In this document: in pieces, positions 43,369 to 52,088 of the stretch
Layout of the letters: each line of letters begins with the position of its first letter
How positions within the stretch are numbered: the first letter of the stretch is position 1
Translations under genes and position numbers: made by a program
The notes under the pieces: model-generated
Database searches by the model: none
What the model was told of the DNA's origin: nothing
What the model saw: the letters and a program-made list of their open reading frames with translations, nothing else
From: Lewinellaceae bacterium
GTDB lineage: Bacteria > Bacteroidota > Bacteroidia > Chitinophagales > Saprospiraceae
NCBI GenBank assembly: GCA_020636325.1
Contig: JACJYC010000018.1
Coordinates: forward strand, 1-64,000
Direction: 5' to 3'
Length of the DNA stretch: 64,000 nucleotides

Positions 43369-45141
43369 TCAAAAACCAACAACCTCCCCCCTCCCGGAAA
43401 CGCCACCTTCCCCCAGCGCCTCAATCGTACAGAAATAAGCCACATCGCGGTTCAGGCCCCGGAAATGGTACCGGGCGGAGTCATAAACCATGATAGCATT
43501 GTACAATTTGTCGGGTGCGATGCCGTAGCGGAGCTGGTACGCGTATGCGCCGGGTGAGGCGGCCCAGGAAAAATCCGCTTCCCGGGTATCCGCGCCGCGC
43601 TGTACCCTGAAGTCTTTCACCGGGTCGGGCGCCGGGTCGCCGGACAGGCCGAACACGCGGAAGCCCGCCACCGCAAATTTGCCTTCCGCCATGTGGACGT
43701 TCACCAGCTTCAGGTAACGGGCTTTGACGGGGCGTTCCATTTCCACATAATCGTGGGGGACATCGGTTTTGTTTTCGCTCTTATCCACCATCAATTTCCA
43801 GTTTTCGCCGTCGCGGCTGTACAGAACCCGGTACTGGTGGTAAATGTCAAATTGCTTGTCGTAAAGGTGGGCATCCTCATCCGCGTAGTTGACCTGGAAA
43901 GCATATACAGCACAAACCCTGCCCAGGTCGACCGAAAGGAATTCGCCCGGATCCGCCGATGCGGCGCTCCAATAGGTGCGGATGTTCTCGTCAAAGGCCA
44001 GTTCGGCGTTCTTCCCCGGCAAAGCGGAGGAAGATTGACAGCTTTTCCGGTAGGACAACATCATCCAGCCGGTGAAAGTGCTTTGGAGGTGATCCCGCGG
44101 GCCGGTGGGCAGGAATTGCGGATAATCCCCGAAAGCGGTATTGCAATACAACTGGCCGCCGGGATCGAAGCCGGCCGGAAACAGGACCAGCCGCCGTTCA
44201 AATTTGTACTTGATCCAGTTCAGGCCGGTGGCTACATGCCAGAAATTGCCCCAAGGATCGGGGAAAGTGCTGCCGTGGCCGGCGCCGGTTATGAATCCGC
44301 CCGGTTTGAAGGAAAAAGGGTTGTAGGGGGCATAGGTAAATGGTCCCAGCGGCCCGTCGCCGACATAAACCCCATCGGCATAAACATTGAATTCGGTTCC
44401 CGGAGCCGCGTACTGGAGGTAGTACTTCCCGTTGTGTTTGTTCATCCAGAGGCCCTCGCTGTAGGCGGCGATGGTGGTATCGCTGTTGTTTTCGCCGAAC
44501 CGCTCCCAACCGTGTTCGGCGGGAAGCATGCGGACCAGTTCATGGGTCGGCCCTTTGGGAGCGTAATGCCTGGCCGGGTCCAGTTCTTCGCCGTACAGCG
44601 GATAAAAATTGCTGGAACCCCAGTAGAGGAAGGCACGGCCGTCGTCATCCTTGAAGAACGAAGGATCCCAGGCATGCGGCTGCGGGAAGGAATCGAGCAA
44701 TTCCCCCCAACGGGCATTTGCGGGGTCCGTGCTGACGTACAGCGGGATATGGTCGTAATCCATATGGGAGGGCATAAAGATCATGGTATCCCCCCAGGCC
44801 CATACGCCGGGTGCGCAGACGTTGTCGTTGCTGCGGTTGATCTTGAAATCCTGCGCTGTGAAATGCCATTGCGCCATATCGGCCGTCCACCAATAACCGT
44901 TCTGATTGGTGGAGAAAAGGTATACGGTATCCCGCAGATTGACCGCTGCGGGGTCGGCCGTGGAGCGGTGGGATTCATCGCGGCCGTAATAGGTATGCCG
45001 GCTTGGGATATAGGCGTAATCCAGGTTCATGGGGTTGCAATAGGTGGTCGGGACCGCCTTCCATTCCGGACCGCGGCAAGACATCAAAGCTGAAAAAAGC
45101 CATAGGAAAAGAAGCAAACGAAAGGCTTGGCGGGTCGGCAT
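43369..45141 (-). CDS. GH43 glycosidase lipoprotein with discoidin and Fn3 domains
   Basis: A 590-residue secreted lipoprotein. The ATG at 45141 gives the lipobox SALMSC (Cys22). The five-bladed GH43 domain (about 28-365) contains ADPAAV with the base Asp63, HAWDPSFFKDDDG with Asp159, and AYSEGLWMNKHNGKYYLQYA with the acid Glu229: all three are in place. A discoidin (F5/8C) carbohydrate-binding domain follows (about 375-510, TYWSAASADPGEFLSVDLGR), then an Fn3-like domain (about 520-590). It likely releases arabinose, xylose or galactose residues from plant or algal polymers; the exact substrate is unknown. Stop at the array boundary. Confidence 0.9.
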   Translation of the reverse strand: MPTRQAFRLLLFLWLFSALMSCRGPEWKAVPTTYCNPMNLDYAYIPSRHTYYGRDESHRSTADPAAVNLRDTVYLFSTNQNGYWWTADMAQWHFTAQDFKINRSNDNVCAPGVWAWGDTMIFMPSHMDYDHIPLYVSTDPANARWGELLDSFPQPHAWDPSFFKDDDGRAFLYWGSSNFYPLYGEELDPARHYAPKGPTHELVRMLPAEHGWERFGENNSDTTIAAYSEGLWMNKHNGKYYLQYAAPGTEFNVYADGVYVGDGPLGPFTYAPYNPFSFKPGGFITGAGHGSTFPDPWGNFWHVATGLNWIKYKFERRLVLFPAGFDPGGQLYCNTAFGDYPQFLPTGPRDHLQSTFTGWMMLSYRKSCQSSSALPGKNAELAFDENIRTYWSAASADPGEFLSVDLGRVCAVYAFQVNYADEDAHLYDKQFDIYHQYRVLYSRDGENWKLMVDKSENKTDVPHDYVEMERPVKARYLKLVNVHMAEGKFAVAGFRVFGLSGDPAPDPVKDFRVQRGADTREADFSWAASPGAYAYQLRYGIAPDKLYNAIMVYDSARYHFRGLNRDVAYFCTIEALGEGGVSGRGEVVGF

Positions 45142-45301
45142 GAGAAGTTGGTTTTTGTTTCTGTAAAAATGCAAATTATTTCAGGAATTCGCCAGAACAG
45201 GCCTTTCCGATAATAAATTTCGGATTCTGTTAATCCAAAATCGATTTCGCGGGTTTTCTTATTTTACAACAGGCCCCGTTATTAAATACGCGATCCCTGA
45301 T

Positions 45302-45309
45302 TATCTTTG
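45302..45309 (+). promoter_or_regulatory. Bacteroidota -7 box for the RND operon
   Basis: TATCTTTG, exact match, 71 bases before the adaptor ATG. Confidence 0.5.
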
Positions 45310-45379
45310 GCAGTTGATTCAATAAACCGGTTTTCAAACCCGAAAACCACGGGTTTTTGCTTTCCTAAAACTGCTCTAA

Positions 45380-46492
45380 ATGAAGAAAAGAACCGTTCGT
45401 ACGCTGTCCCTGATCCTCGCATTGGTGGTTTTTGCCGGCGCATTCTACATCTACCAGGCCAAACCATTTGCCAAAAATGCGGAGCCTGAAGCCTCCGGCC
45501 CCACCGGCGGCAATGCGCAACAGGGGTCTTTCATGGGACAGGGACCTACTCCGGTAAACGCCATGGTCATCAAAACCGGAGAGCTCCGCGATGTCATCAA
45601 CGTCAATGGATCAACCGTTCCCGAGGAAGAAGTTACCGTAACCAGCGAAGTGCCCGGCAAGATCACGAATATCCTTTTCAAGGAGGGCGCCCAGATACAG
45701 CGAGGCGCCTCGCTCATCCAGCTGGATGCCCAAGAGCTGCAGGCTGAAAAAGAGCGGCTGCTCGTCCGGAAAGAACTGACCCAGAAGATCGCCGAACGGC
45801 TCAAGAACCTGTACGACCGCGAAGGCGTCAGCTTGCAGGAATACGAGATCGCCCAGGCCGAAGCCGAGCAGGTGGTTGCAGAACTGGAGGTCATCAATGT
45901 CCAGATCGGGAAACGCACCATCAAGGCGCCGTTTTCCGGGTTGCTGGGCCTGCGCCAGGTCAGCGAAGGCAGCTATATTTCCCCGGGGACCCCGGTTGTG
46001 TCCCTGGTGAGCATCAATCCGATCCATATCGAATTCGCCGTGCCGGAAAAATACGGCAATACCCTCCAGACCGGCAAGACCATCCATTTCAGTATCGACG
46101 GGATGAATGACGACTTCCTGGCGACCGTCATTGCCCGGGAGCCGAATATCGACGCCGCTACCCGGACCCTCAAGCTGAAGGCCTCCGCCCCCAACCCGGG
46201 CGGCAGGATCCTGCCGGGCGCCTTTACGAATGTCACCGTCAATCTTCAGTCCTTCGATGATGCCATCCTGGTGCCCACCGAAGCCATCGTTCCGGAACTG
46301 GGCGGCAAAAAAGTGTACGTTTATCACGGCGGAAAGGCGGATGCGGTGGATGTGCAAACCGGTATCCGCAAAGATGCCTATATTCAGGTCCTCCAGGGGC
46401 TGACCCCCGGGGACACCCTGATCACAACGGGGTTGCTGCAGATCAGGCCGGGCGCTCCGGTGACCATCTCGGAATTTCAGACTGCTCCTTGA
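45380..46492 (+). CDS. RND efflux periplasmic adaptor (AcrA-like)
   Basis: A 370-residue membrane-fusion protein. An N-terminal membrane anchor (about 6-27, VRTLSLILALVVFAGAFYIY) is followed by a Ser/Gly/Pro-rich spacer; the lipoyl domain halves (about 70-115 and 170-215, GSYISPGTPVVSLVSINPIH) enclose an alpha-hairpin (about 120-165, rich in Glu/Leu). Then a beta-barrel domain and C-terminal membrane-proximal domain (ILVPTEAIVPELGGKKVYVY). It links the pump at 46657 to an outer-membrane channel. The two genes form an operon. The TolC-type channel is not encoded here. Confidence 0.92.
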   Translation: MKKRTVRTLSLILALVVFAGAFYIYQAKPFAKNAEPEASGPTGGNAQQGSFMGQGPTPVNAMVIKTGELRDVINVNGSTVPEEEVTVTSEVPGKITNILFKEGAQIQRGASLIQLDAQELQAEKERLLVRKELTQKIAERLKNLYDREGVSLQEYEIAQAEAEQVVAELEVINVQIGKRTIKAPFSGLLGLRQVSEGSYISPGTPVVSLVSINPIHIEFAVPEKYGNTLQTGKTIHFSIDGMNDDFLATVIAREPNIDAATRTLKLKASAPNPGGRILPGAFTNVTVNLQSFDDAILVPTEAIVPELGGKKVYVYHGGKADAVDVQTGIRKDAYIQVLQGLTPGDTLITTGLLQIRPGAPVTISEFQTAP

Positions 46493-46656
46493 TGGGGTTT
46501 TATGGTTTTAGGGTTGGGCAGCCGCCGAAAAGGCAACCGACTGCAAACTGGAGACTGCGGACTTTTTATGGCTAAATGGTTTCAGGGCAGGCAGAGGAAC
46601 ATACCCGACCTATACCGGGCAGAACAGGTTTTATTCAAGCAAAACAACAAATTGAA

Positions 46657-49600
46657 ATGAGTCTTTCGTCCATCAGCATAACCAGGCCGGTACTCGCTAC
46701 CGTGATGTCCATTCTGATCATTCTGTTCGGGCTGATCGGTATGAACTATCTCGGCGTCCGGGAGTACCCCAGCGTGGATAACCCGGTGATCACGGTTTCC
46801 ACCACCTATGTCGGCGCCAATGCGGATATCATCGAATCCCAGATCACGGAGCCGATCGAGGAAGCGGTGAACAGCATTTCCGGCATCCGGTCGGTGACTT
46901 CGGTCAGCCGGGACGGAGCCAGCACCGTGACCATCGAATTCAACCTTTCGGTGAACATGGAAACGGCGGCCAACGACGTGCGCGACAAGGTATCGCAGGC
47001 CGTACGCCGCCTCCCGCCGGACGCCGAACCGCCGGTTGTGTCCAAAGCCGATGCCGACTCATCGCCCATCATATTCCTCAATATCCAGAGCAACCAGCGC
47101 TCCCTGATGGAGCTGACCGAAATCGCGGAGACCGTCTTCAAGGAACGCCTCCAAACCATCGACGGGGTGAGCTCCATCCAGGTTTGGGGCGCCAAGACCT
47201 ACTCGATGCGCCTCTGGATAGACCCCACGAAATTGTCCGCCTACCAGCTCACGCCGCTCGATGTGCAGAATGCCCTCCAGCGGGAGAATATCGAACTCCC
47301 GAGCGGCAGCGTAGAAGGCGCTTCCACCGAGTTGACCGTGCGCACGCTGGGCCGGCTGACCACCCCGGAAGAATTCAACAACCTGATCGTCAAATCGGAA
47401 ACCGGCAGGATCGTCCGTTTTCGCGACGTAGGCTATGCCGAACTCGGGCCCGAAAACCTGCGGACCATCCTCAAGCGCGACGGGATACCGATGGTCGGCA
47501 ACGCCATCGTGCCGCAACCGGGTTCCAACCATATTGACATTGCCGACGAATTCTACCGGCGCCTTGACCAGATCAAAAAAGACCTGCCGCCGGATATCAA
47601 ACTCGATATCGGTTTTGACAATACCAAATACATCCGCGAATCCATCACGGAAGTGCAACAGACCATCTACCTGGCTTTCGGCCTGGTGGTGCTGATCATT
47701 TTCCTGTTCCTCCGCGACTGGCGGACGACCATCATCCCGGTGGTGGTGATCCCCATTTCGCTGATCGGGGCCTTCTTCATCATGTATGTCTTCAATTTCT
47801 CCATCAACGTACTGACCCTGCTGGGCATCGTGCTCGCCATCGGCCTGGTGGTCGACGACGCCATTGTGGTGCTGGAGAATATCTATTCCAAGATCGAAGG
47901 CGGGATGAAACCCCTGCACGCTGCTATCCTGGGTTCCAAAGAGATCTTTTTCGCCGTAATCGCAACGACGGTAGCCCTTGTCGCTGTGTTTATGCCGGTT
48001 ATCTTCCTCCAGGGGATCACGGGCAGGCTGTTCCGCGAATTCGGGATCGTGATCTCGGGCGCTGTGGTCATTTCCTCGTTCGTGGCCCTCACTTTGACGC
48101 CGATGTTGTCGGCTAAGATCCTGAAAAAGCGGGCGATCGAACCCTGGTTCTACCGGTTTACCGAGCCTTTCTTCCTCGGATTGACGGGCGGTTACCGCCG
48201 CTGGCTGAACGCCTTCATGAAGGCGCGGTGGCTTGCCTTTGTGCTGATGATCGCCTCCGGGTGGATGATCTATTACTACGGCGGCCAACTGCAATCGGAA
48301 CTTTCGCCGCTGGAAGACCGAAGCATGTTGCGCGGCCAGGCAACAGCCCCCGAAGGTTCTACCTTTGAATACATGGGGGATTATATGGACAAGCTGCTGG
48401 CCAGGGTCGAAGAAGAAGTGCCGGAACGGGAAGGCATCATCACCATTACCTCGCCGGGATTCGGCTCTTCCTCCTCCACCAATACCGGCATGGTCATCCT
48501 GATCCTGAAAGATGCAGACCAACGGAAAAGATCGCAACAGGAAGTGCTGGACGACCTGATGCCTAAAGTAGGCGAAATGACCGGTGCGCGCACTTTCTTC
48601 AGCCAGCAACCCAGCATCGGCGGCCGCAGAAGAGGGCTTCCGGTACAGTTTGTCATCCAGTCGCCCAGTTTTGAAAAATTGCGCGAGGTATTGCCGCAAT
48701 TCCTGGACGAAGCGCGCAAGGACCCGACCTTCAGCGTAGTGGATGTCGACCTGAAATTCAACAAACCGGAGATCCGCATCGAGATCGACCGCCAGAAAGC
48801 GCAGGACCTCGGCGTTTCCGTGCTGGATATCGCCCGGACCCTGCAACTGGGCCTCAGCGGCCAGCGGTTCGGTTATTTCATCATGAACGGCAAGCAGTAC
48901 CAGGTCATCGGCCAGGTACAGCGCCAGGACCGCGACGACCCGTTGGACCTCAGGACCCTTTACGTGCGCAACCGCGACGGCAACATGGTCCAGCTGGACA
49001 ATGTAGTCCGCCTGGAAGAACGCACCACGCCGCCCATCATCTACCGGTTCAACCGGTTCATTTCCGCGACGGTATCCGCCGGTCTGGCCAAAGGGAAGAC
49101 CATCGGCGAGGGGATCGACGCTATGGAGAACGTAGCCGCCAAAGTGCTGGACGATTCTTACCTGACCTCGCTTTCGGGCGACTCCCGCGACTTCCAGGAA
49201 AGCTCGTCGAGCTTGTTGTTCGCCTTCACCCTGGCCCTGGTCCTGATCTACCTCGTGCTGGCGGCCCAGTTCGAGAGCTTTGTGGATCCGTTCATCATCA
49301 TGTTCACGGTACCGCTGGCCCTGGCGGGCGCGGTGATCACGTTGCGTTACTTCGGGCAAACCCTGAACATCTTCAGCCAGATCGGCATCATCATGCTCAT
49401 CGGTCTGGTGGCCAAGAACGGCATCCTGATCGTCGAATTCGCCAATCAGCGCAAGGAACAGGGATTGAGCCGGCTTGAAGCCATCAAGGACGCGGCCGCA
49501 TCCCGTTTCCGGCCCATTTTGATGACCAGCCTGTCGACCGTCCTCGGTACGCTGCCGATCGCGCTGGCGTTGGGCGCCGGTTCGGAAAGCCGGATCTCCA

Positions 49601-49758
49601 TGGGCATCGCCGTTATCGGCGGCCTTATCTTTTCCACGCTGCTGACCTTGTTCGTGATCCCGGGGATCTATTCCTATTTCTCCAGCAAGGAGGCCAACAA
49701 GAACCTGGTCAATGTGGAAGCGATTGAGAAGGAATTGGCGGAGCAGGGGGTAGAGTGA
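46657..49758 (+). CDS. RND efflux pump (AcrB/HAE1 family)
   Basis: A 1033-residue inner-membrane proton-driven exporter. The ATG at 46657 (MSLSSISITRPVLATVMSIL) matches the family's start; an upstream extension of 27 residues is unlikely. Twelve membrane helices in two sets (1 at about 12, 2-6 at about 340-480, 7 at about 530, 8-12 at about 860-1010), with large periplasmic loops, and the TM4 motif GLVVDDAIVVLENI with the proton-carrying Asp pair. Length is normal. It probably expels drugs, bile-like detergents or metals; the adaptor gene precedes it. The stop codon is followed at once by a GACGGTGGACGG array. Confidence 0.93.
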   Translation: MSLSSISITRPVLATVMSILIILFGLIGMNYLGVREYPSVDNPVITVSTTYVGANADIIESQITEPIEEAVNSISGIRSVTSVSRDGASTVTIEFNLSVNMETAANDVRDKVSQAVRRLPPDAEPPVVSKADADSSPIIFLNIQSNQRSLMELTEIAETVFKERLQTIDGVSSIQVWGAKTYSMRLWIDPTKLSAYQLTPLDVQNALQRENIELPSGSVEGASTELTVRTLGRLTTPEEFNNLIVKSETGRIVRFRDVGYAELGPENLRTILKRDGIPMVGNAIVPQPGSNHIDIADEFYRRLDQIKKDLPPDIKLDIGFDNTKYIRESITEVQQTIYLAFGLVVLIIFLFLRDWRTTIIPVVVIPISLIGAFFIMYVFNFSINVLTLLGIVLAIGLVVDDAIVVLENIYSKIEGGMKPLHAAILGSKEIFFAVIATTVALVAVFMPVIFLQGITGRLFREFGIVISGAVVISSFVALTLTPMLSAKILKKRAIEPWFYRFTEPFFLGLTGGYRRWLNAFMKARWLAFVLMIASGWMIYYYGGQLQSELSPLEDRSMLRGQATAPEGSTFEYMGDYMDKLLARVEEEVPEREGIITITSPGFGSSSSTNTGMVILILKDADQRKRSQQEVLDDLMPKVGEMTGARTFFSQQPSIGGRRRGLPVQFVIQSPSFEKLREVLPQFLDEARKDPTFSVVDVDLKFNKPEIRIEIDRQKAQDLGVSVLDIARTLQLGLSGQRFGYFIMNGKQYQVIGQVQRQDRDDPLDLRTLYVRNRDGNMVQLDNVVRLEERTTPPIIYRFNRFISATVSAGLAKGKTIGEGIDAMENVAAKVLDDSYLTSLSGDSRDFQESSSSLLFAFTLALVLIYLVLAAQFESFVDPFIIMFTVPLALAGAVITLRYFGQTLNIFSQIGIIMLIGLVAKNGILIVEFANQRKEQGLSRLEAIKDAAASRFRPILMTSLSTVLGTLPIALALGAGSESRISMGIAVIGGLIFSTLLTLFVIPGIYSYFSSKEANKNLVNVEAIEKELAEQGVE

Positions 49759-49948
49759 CGGTGGACGGTGGACGGTGGACGGGGGACGGTAGACGGTAGA
49801 CGGTGGACGGGGGACGGTAGACGGTGGACGGTGGACGGTGCCCGCCTTCGCTGAGGCTTCGTCGGACGGTGGACGGTGCCTTTTGCTGAGGCTTCGTCGG
49901 ACGGTGCCCGCCTTCGCCGAGGCTTCGTCGGACGGAGGACGGTAAACA
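49752..49948. repeat. GACGGTGGACGG word array
   Basis: GACGGTGGACGGTGG and GGTAGACGGTAGACGG words repeat from the pump stop (reading GAG TGA CGG TGG ACG), interleaved with CCCGCCTTCGCTGAGGCTTC and CTTCGTCGGACGG. It ends about 90 bases before the response regulator. Confidence 0.85.
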
Positions 49949-49996
49949 GCGCTGCGGCGGAAGATTTTCCGTCGCTACGGACAACTGTTTGGTCCT

Positions 49997-50018
49997 TCAA
50001 ATTTTCCTCAAATTCCTG
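49997..50018 (+). promoter_or_regulatory. 11-bp direct repeat upstream of the response regulator
   Basis: TCAAATT recurs at 49997 and 50008, eleven bases apart, immediately before the -7 box. It resembles the perfect repeat at 51982-52003 (TCAGAATTCCT) and is probably an operator for this OmpR-type regulator, possibly autoregulatory. Confidence 0.5.
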
Positions 50019-50021
50019 TTT

Positions 50022-50029
50022 TATCTTTG
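50022..50029 (+). promoter_or_regulatory. Bacteroidota -7 box for the two-component operon
   Basis: TATCTTTG, exact, only 7 bases before the ATG at 50037, predicting a leaderless or nearly leaderless mRNA. Confidence 0.55.
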
Positions 50030-50036
50030 CTCCGGT

Positions 50037-50714
50037 ATGAAACTGCTGATAGTTGAAGATGAACAGGAACTAGCTGACAACGTGTCATCCTACCTTTCCA
50101 GGGAGGGGACGGTCTGTGAAACGGCCTATTCTTTCCAGGAGGCGGAGGACCGGTTGTTGTCGTTTGAATACGATATCGTGCTGCTCGATATCATGCTGCC
50201 GGATGGGAACGGGTTGAATATCCTGAAAGTCCTGAAACAGATCCGACCGGAGACCGGGGTGTTGATCATTTCGGCTAAAAATGCCCTGGATGACAAGGTA
50301 AACGGGCTGGAACTGGGCGCCGATGATTACCTGACCAAGCCTTTTCATCTGCCCGAGTTGAACGCCAGGCTCAACGCCATTTACCGCCGCCGGAAGTTTC
50401 AGGGGCAGAAAACGATCGAATTCCAGGATATCGTCATCAATCCGGAAACGCACGATGTAACGGTGTGTGACAAGCCCCTGGTGCTGACCCTAAAGGAATA
50501 CGAGCTTCTTCTCTTTTTCGTTACCAATAAAAACCGGGTACTGACCAAACAGTCCATTGCCGAACACCTGTGGGGCGACAATGTGGATTTTCTCGATTCG
50601 TTTGATTTTGTCTACCAGCATATCAAGAATCTGAGAAAAAAGATCACGGCCGAGGGCGGCGCCGACAACATAAAAACCATTTACGGGCTGGGCTACAAGC
50701 TCAGCGAATCCTGA
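50037..50714 (+). CDS. OmpR-family response regulator
   Basis: A 225-residue regulator. Receiver domain (1-115) with acidic pocket Glu7-Asp8, phosphoacceptor Asp51 (VLLDIMLPDG) and Lys101 (LTKPF), then an OmpR-type winged-helix DNA-binding domain (about 125-222, LTLKEYELLLFFVTNKNRVL). The histidine kinase starts 3 bases after the stop. An upstream in-frame ATG would add 16 residues; 50037 fits the conserved KLLIVEDEQ. Its likely sites are the direct repeats at 49997-50018 and 51982-52003 (inference). Confidence 0.93.
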   Translation: MKLLIVEDEQELADNVSSYLSREGTVCETAYSFQEAEDRLLSFEYDIVLLDIMLPDGNGLNILKVLKQIRPETGVLIISAKNALDDKVNGLELGADDYLTKPFHLPELNARLNAIYRRRKFQGQKTIEFQDIVINPETHDVTVCDKPLVLTLKEYELLLFFVTNKNRVLTKQSIAEHLWGDNVDFLDSFDFVYQHIKNLRKKITAEGGADNIKTIYGLGYKLSES

Positions 50715-50717
50715 CGC

Positions 50718-51977
50718 ATGAACCTCATCACCAAAACAACGCTGATCTACCTTTTTGCCGTCCTCGTCATTCTCAGCGTAGGCGGCGTCCTGACCTACTA
50801 CGGCGTTGAGAATGAGGTAAAGCGGGAAACCGATTTCGATCTGCGGTTCCATTTCCGGCAATTGTCAAAGGCGCTTGAAGAGGGCATCCCGGCCAGCATC
50901 CTGCTCGACGACCGGGTCCATATCTCGGAGGTCAGCGGACTGTCAACGCCGCAGGATACGATCCCGGTCTATTCAGATACCCTGGCGCAACACCCGTACC
51001 TGCCCCGCCAGGAGATGCAGCGCAAGGTGGTCGGGGTCAAAGAAGTGAAGGGTAAATTCTACCGGATCCAGGTAATGGATGTCTTCATCGAATCGGATGA
51101 CATCTACGAAGGGGTGGTACAGGCCATGACGCGGTTCTTCCTGTTCCTGGGCGGCGCGTTGCTGTTGCTGAGCTTTCTCATTGCGCGGTTTCTGTTCAGG
51201 CCGTTCCAGAAAACCCTGGAAAAGATCCGGACCTTCGACCTGAAAAAAGATGCTCCGCTGCAGCTGACCAAAACCTCCACCAGGGAGTTCCGGCAATTGA
51301 ATGCCTTTGTGGAGCAAATGGTCGACAAGGCCCGGCGGGATTACCGGTCGGTCAAGGAGTTTTCCGAAAATGCCTCCCACGAGATGCAGACGCCGCTCGC
51401 CATCGCCAGGGGAAAGCTGGAGCTGCTCCTGGAAACCGAAAATCTGGATACGGAACAAACCCGTTTGATCCAGTCGGCGCAGCAGTCCCTCGGCAAATTG
51501 TCCAAACTGGGTGAAGCCCTGGCGCTGCTGACCAAGATCGATAACAAGGAATTTGCGACCCAGGCGGAGGTGGATTTTTCAAAGATCGTAAAAAACTGCC
51601 TGGTCAATTTCGAAGACCTCGCCCAGTTGAAAAATCTCGAATTCAAAAAACAGATCGAAGAGCATGTGCAGCTCAGAATTGACCCGGTGCTGGGAGATAT
51701 CCTGGTGAGCAATCTGGTCAAGAACACCATCCGCCACAACATCGAAGGGGGTTGGATCGAAGTTTCGCTTACGGGCGATCAACTCGTCATTTGCAATACC
51801 GGCGCTGCGCCGAAAGTGCAGCCGGACCAGCTTTTTGAACGGTTTCAGAAGGGCGCGGGCAGCAACAAATCACTGGGGTTGGGGTTGGCCATCGTCAAAA
51901 AGATCTGCGAGGTGAACAACTATAAAATCGATTACCAGTTCGCCGACGGTGTCCACCTGATCAGCGTCCATTTTTGA
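50718..51977 (+). CDS. Sensor histidine kinase
   Basis: A 419-residue membrane kinase partner of the preceding regulator. Membrane helices at about 5-29 and 140-160 enclose a periplasmic sensor domain of about 110 residues with no recognised ligand motif. H-box SENASHEMQTPLAI with His221, N-box LVKNTIRHN, G1 VICNTG, F-box LFERFQKG and G2 LGLGLAIVK are all present, so it should be active. A HAMP-like linker lies between helix 2 and the H-box. The operon is RR-HK, followed by the TonB-receptor-like gene. Confidence 0.93.
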   Translation: MNLITKTTLIYLFAVLVILSVGGVLTYYGVENEVKRETDFDLRFHFRQLSKALEEGIPASILLDDRVHISEVSGLSTPQDTIPVYSDTLAQHPYLPRQEMQRKVVGVKEVKGKFYRIQVMDVFIESDDIYEGVVQAMTRFFLFLGGALLLLSFLIARFLFRPFQKTLEKIRTFDLKKDAPLQLTKTSTREFRQLNAFVEQMVDKARRDYRSVKEFSENASHEMQTPLAIARGKLELLLETENLDTEQTRLIQSAQQSLGKLSKLGEALALLTKIDNKEFATQAEVDFSKIVKNCLVNFEDLAQLKNLEFKKQIEEHVQLRIDPVLGDILVSNLVKNTIRHNIEGGWIEVSLTGDQLVICNTGAAPKVQPDQLFERFQKGAGSNKSLGLGLAIVKKICEVNNYKIDYQFADGVHLISVHF

Positions 51978-51981
51978 AAAA

Positions 51982-52003
51982 TCAGAATTCCTTCAGAATT
52001 CCT
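51982..52003 (+). promoter_or_regulatory. Perfect 11-bp direct repeat upstream of the receptor-like gene
   Basis: TCAGAATTCCT occurs twice with no gap (51982-51992 and 51993-52003), the head-to-tail arrangement used by OmpR-type regulators. It lies just upstream of the -33 position of the promoter with the -7 box at 52029-52036, a position expected for activation. The related TCAAATT repeat lies before the adjacent regulator gene. Confidence 0.65.
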
Positions 52004-52028
52004 ACAAAAATGCCTTAGGATTGAGCCG

Positions 52029-52036
52029 TACCTTTG
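52029..52036 (+). promoter_or_regulatory. Bacteroidota -7 box for the receptor-like gene
   Basis: TACCTTTG, exact match, 53 bases before the ATG. Confidence 0.55.
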
Positions 52037-52088
52037 CAGCGAAAATCACCCGATTGCGCAATCGATTGAACACCTACAAGAGAATAAA

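Noticed and set aside
47059..49359. A 766-residue open frame antisense to the RND pump gene
   Set aside because: It overlaps a fully motif-supported AcrB-family gene on the other strand and shows the His/Gln/Asp/Arg-rich composition typical of a GC-rich antisense shadow.
49752..49948. Coding repeats or a repeat-rich protein
   Set aside because: Frames through the GACGGTGGACGG words give low-complexity peptides without start, promoter or domain; treated as noncoding array.
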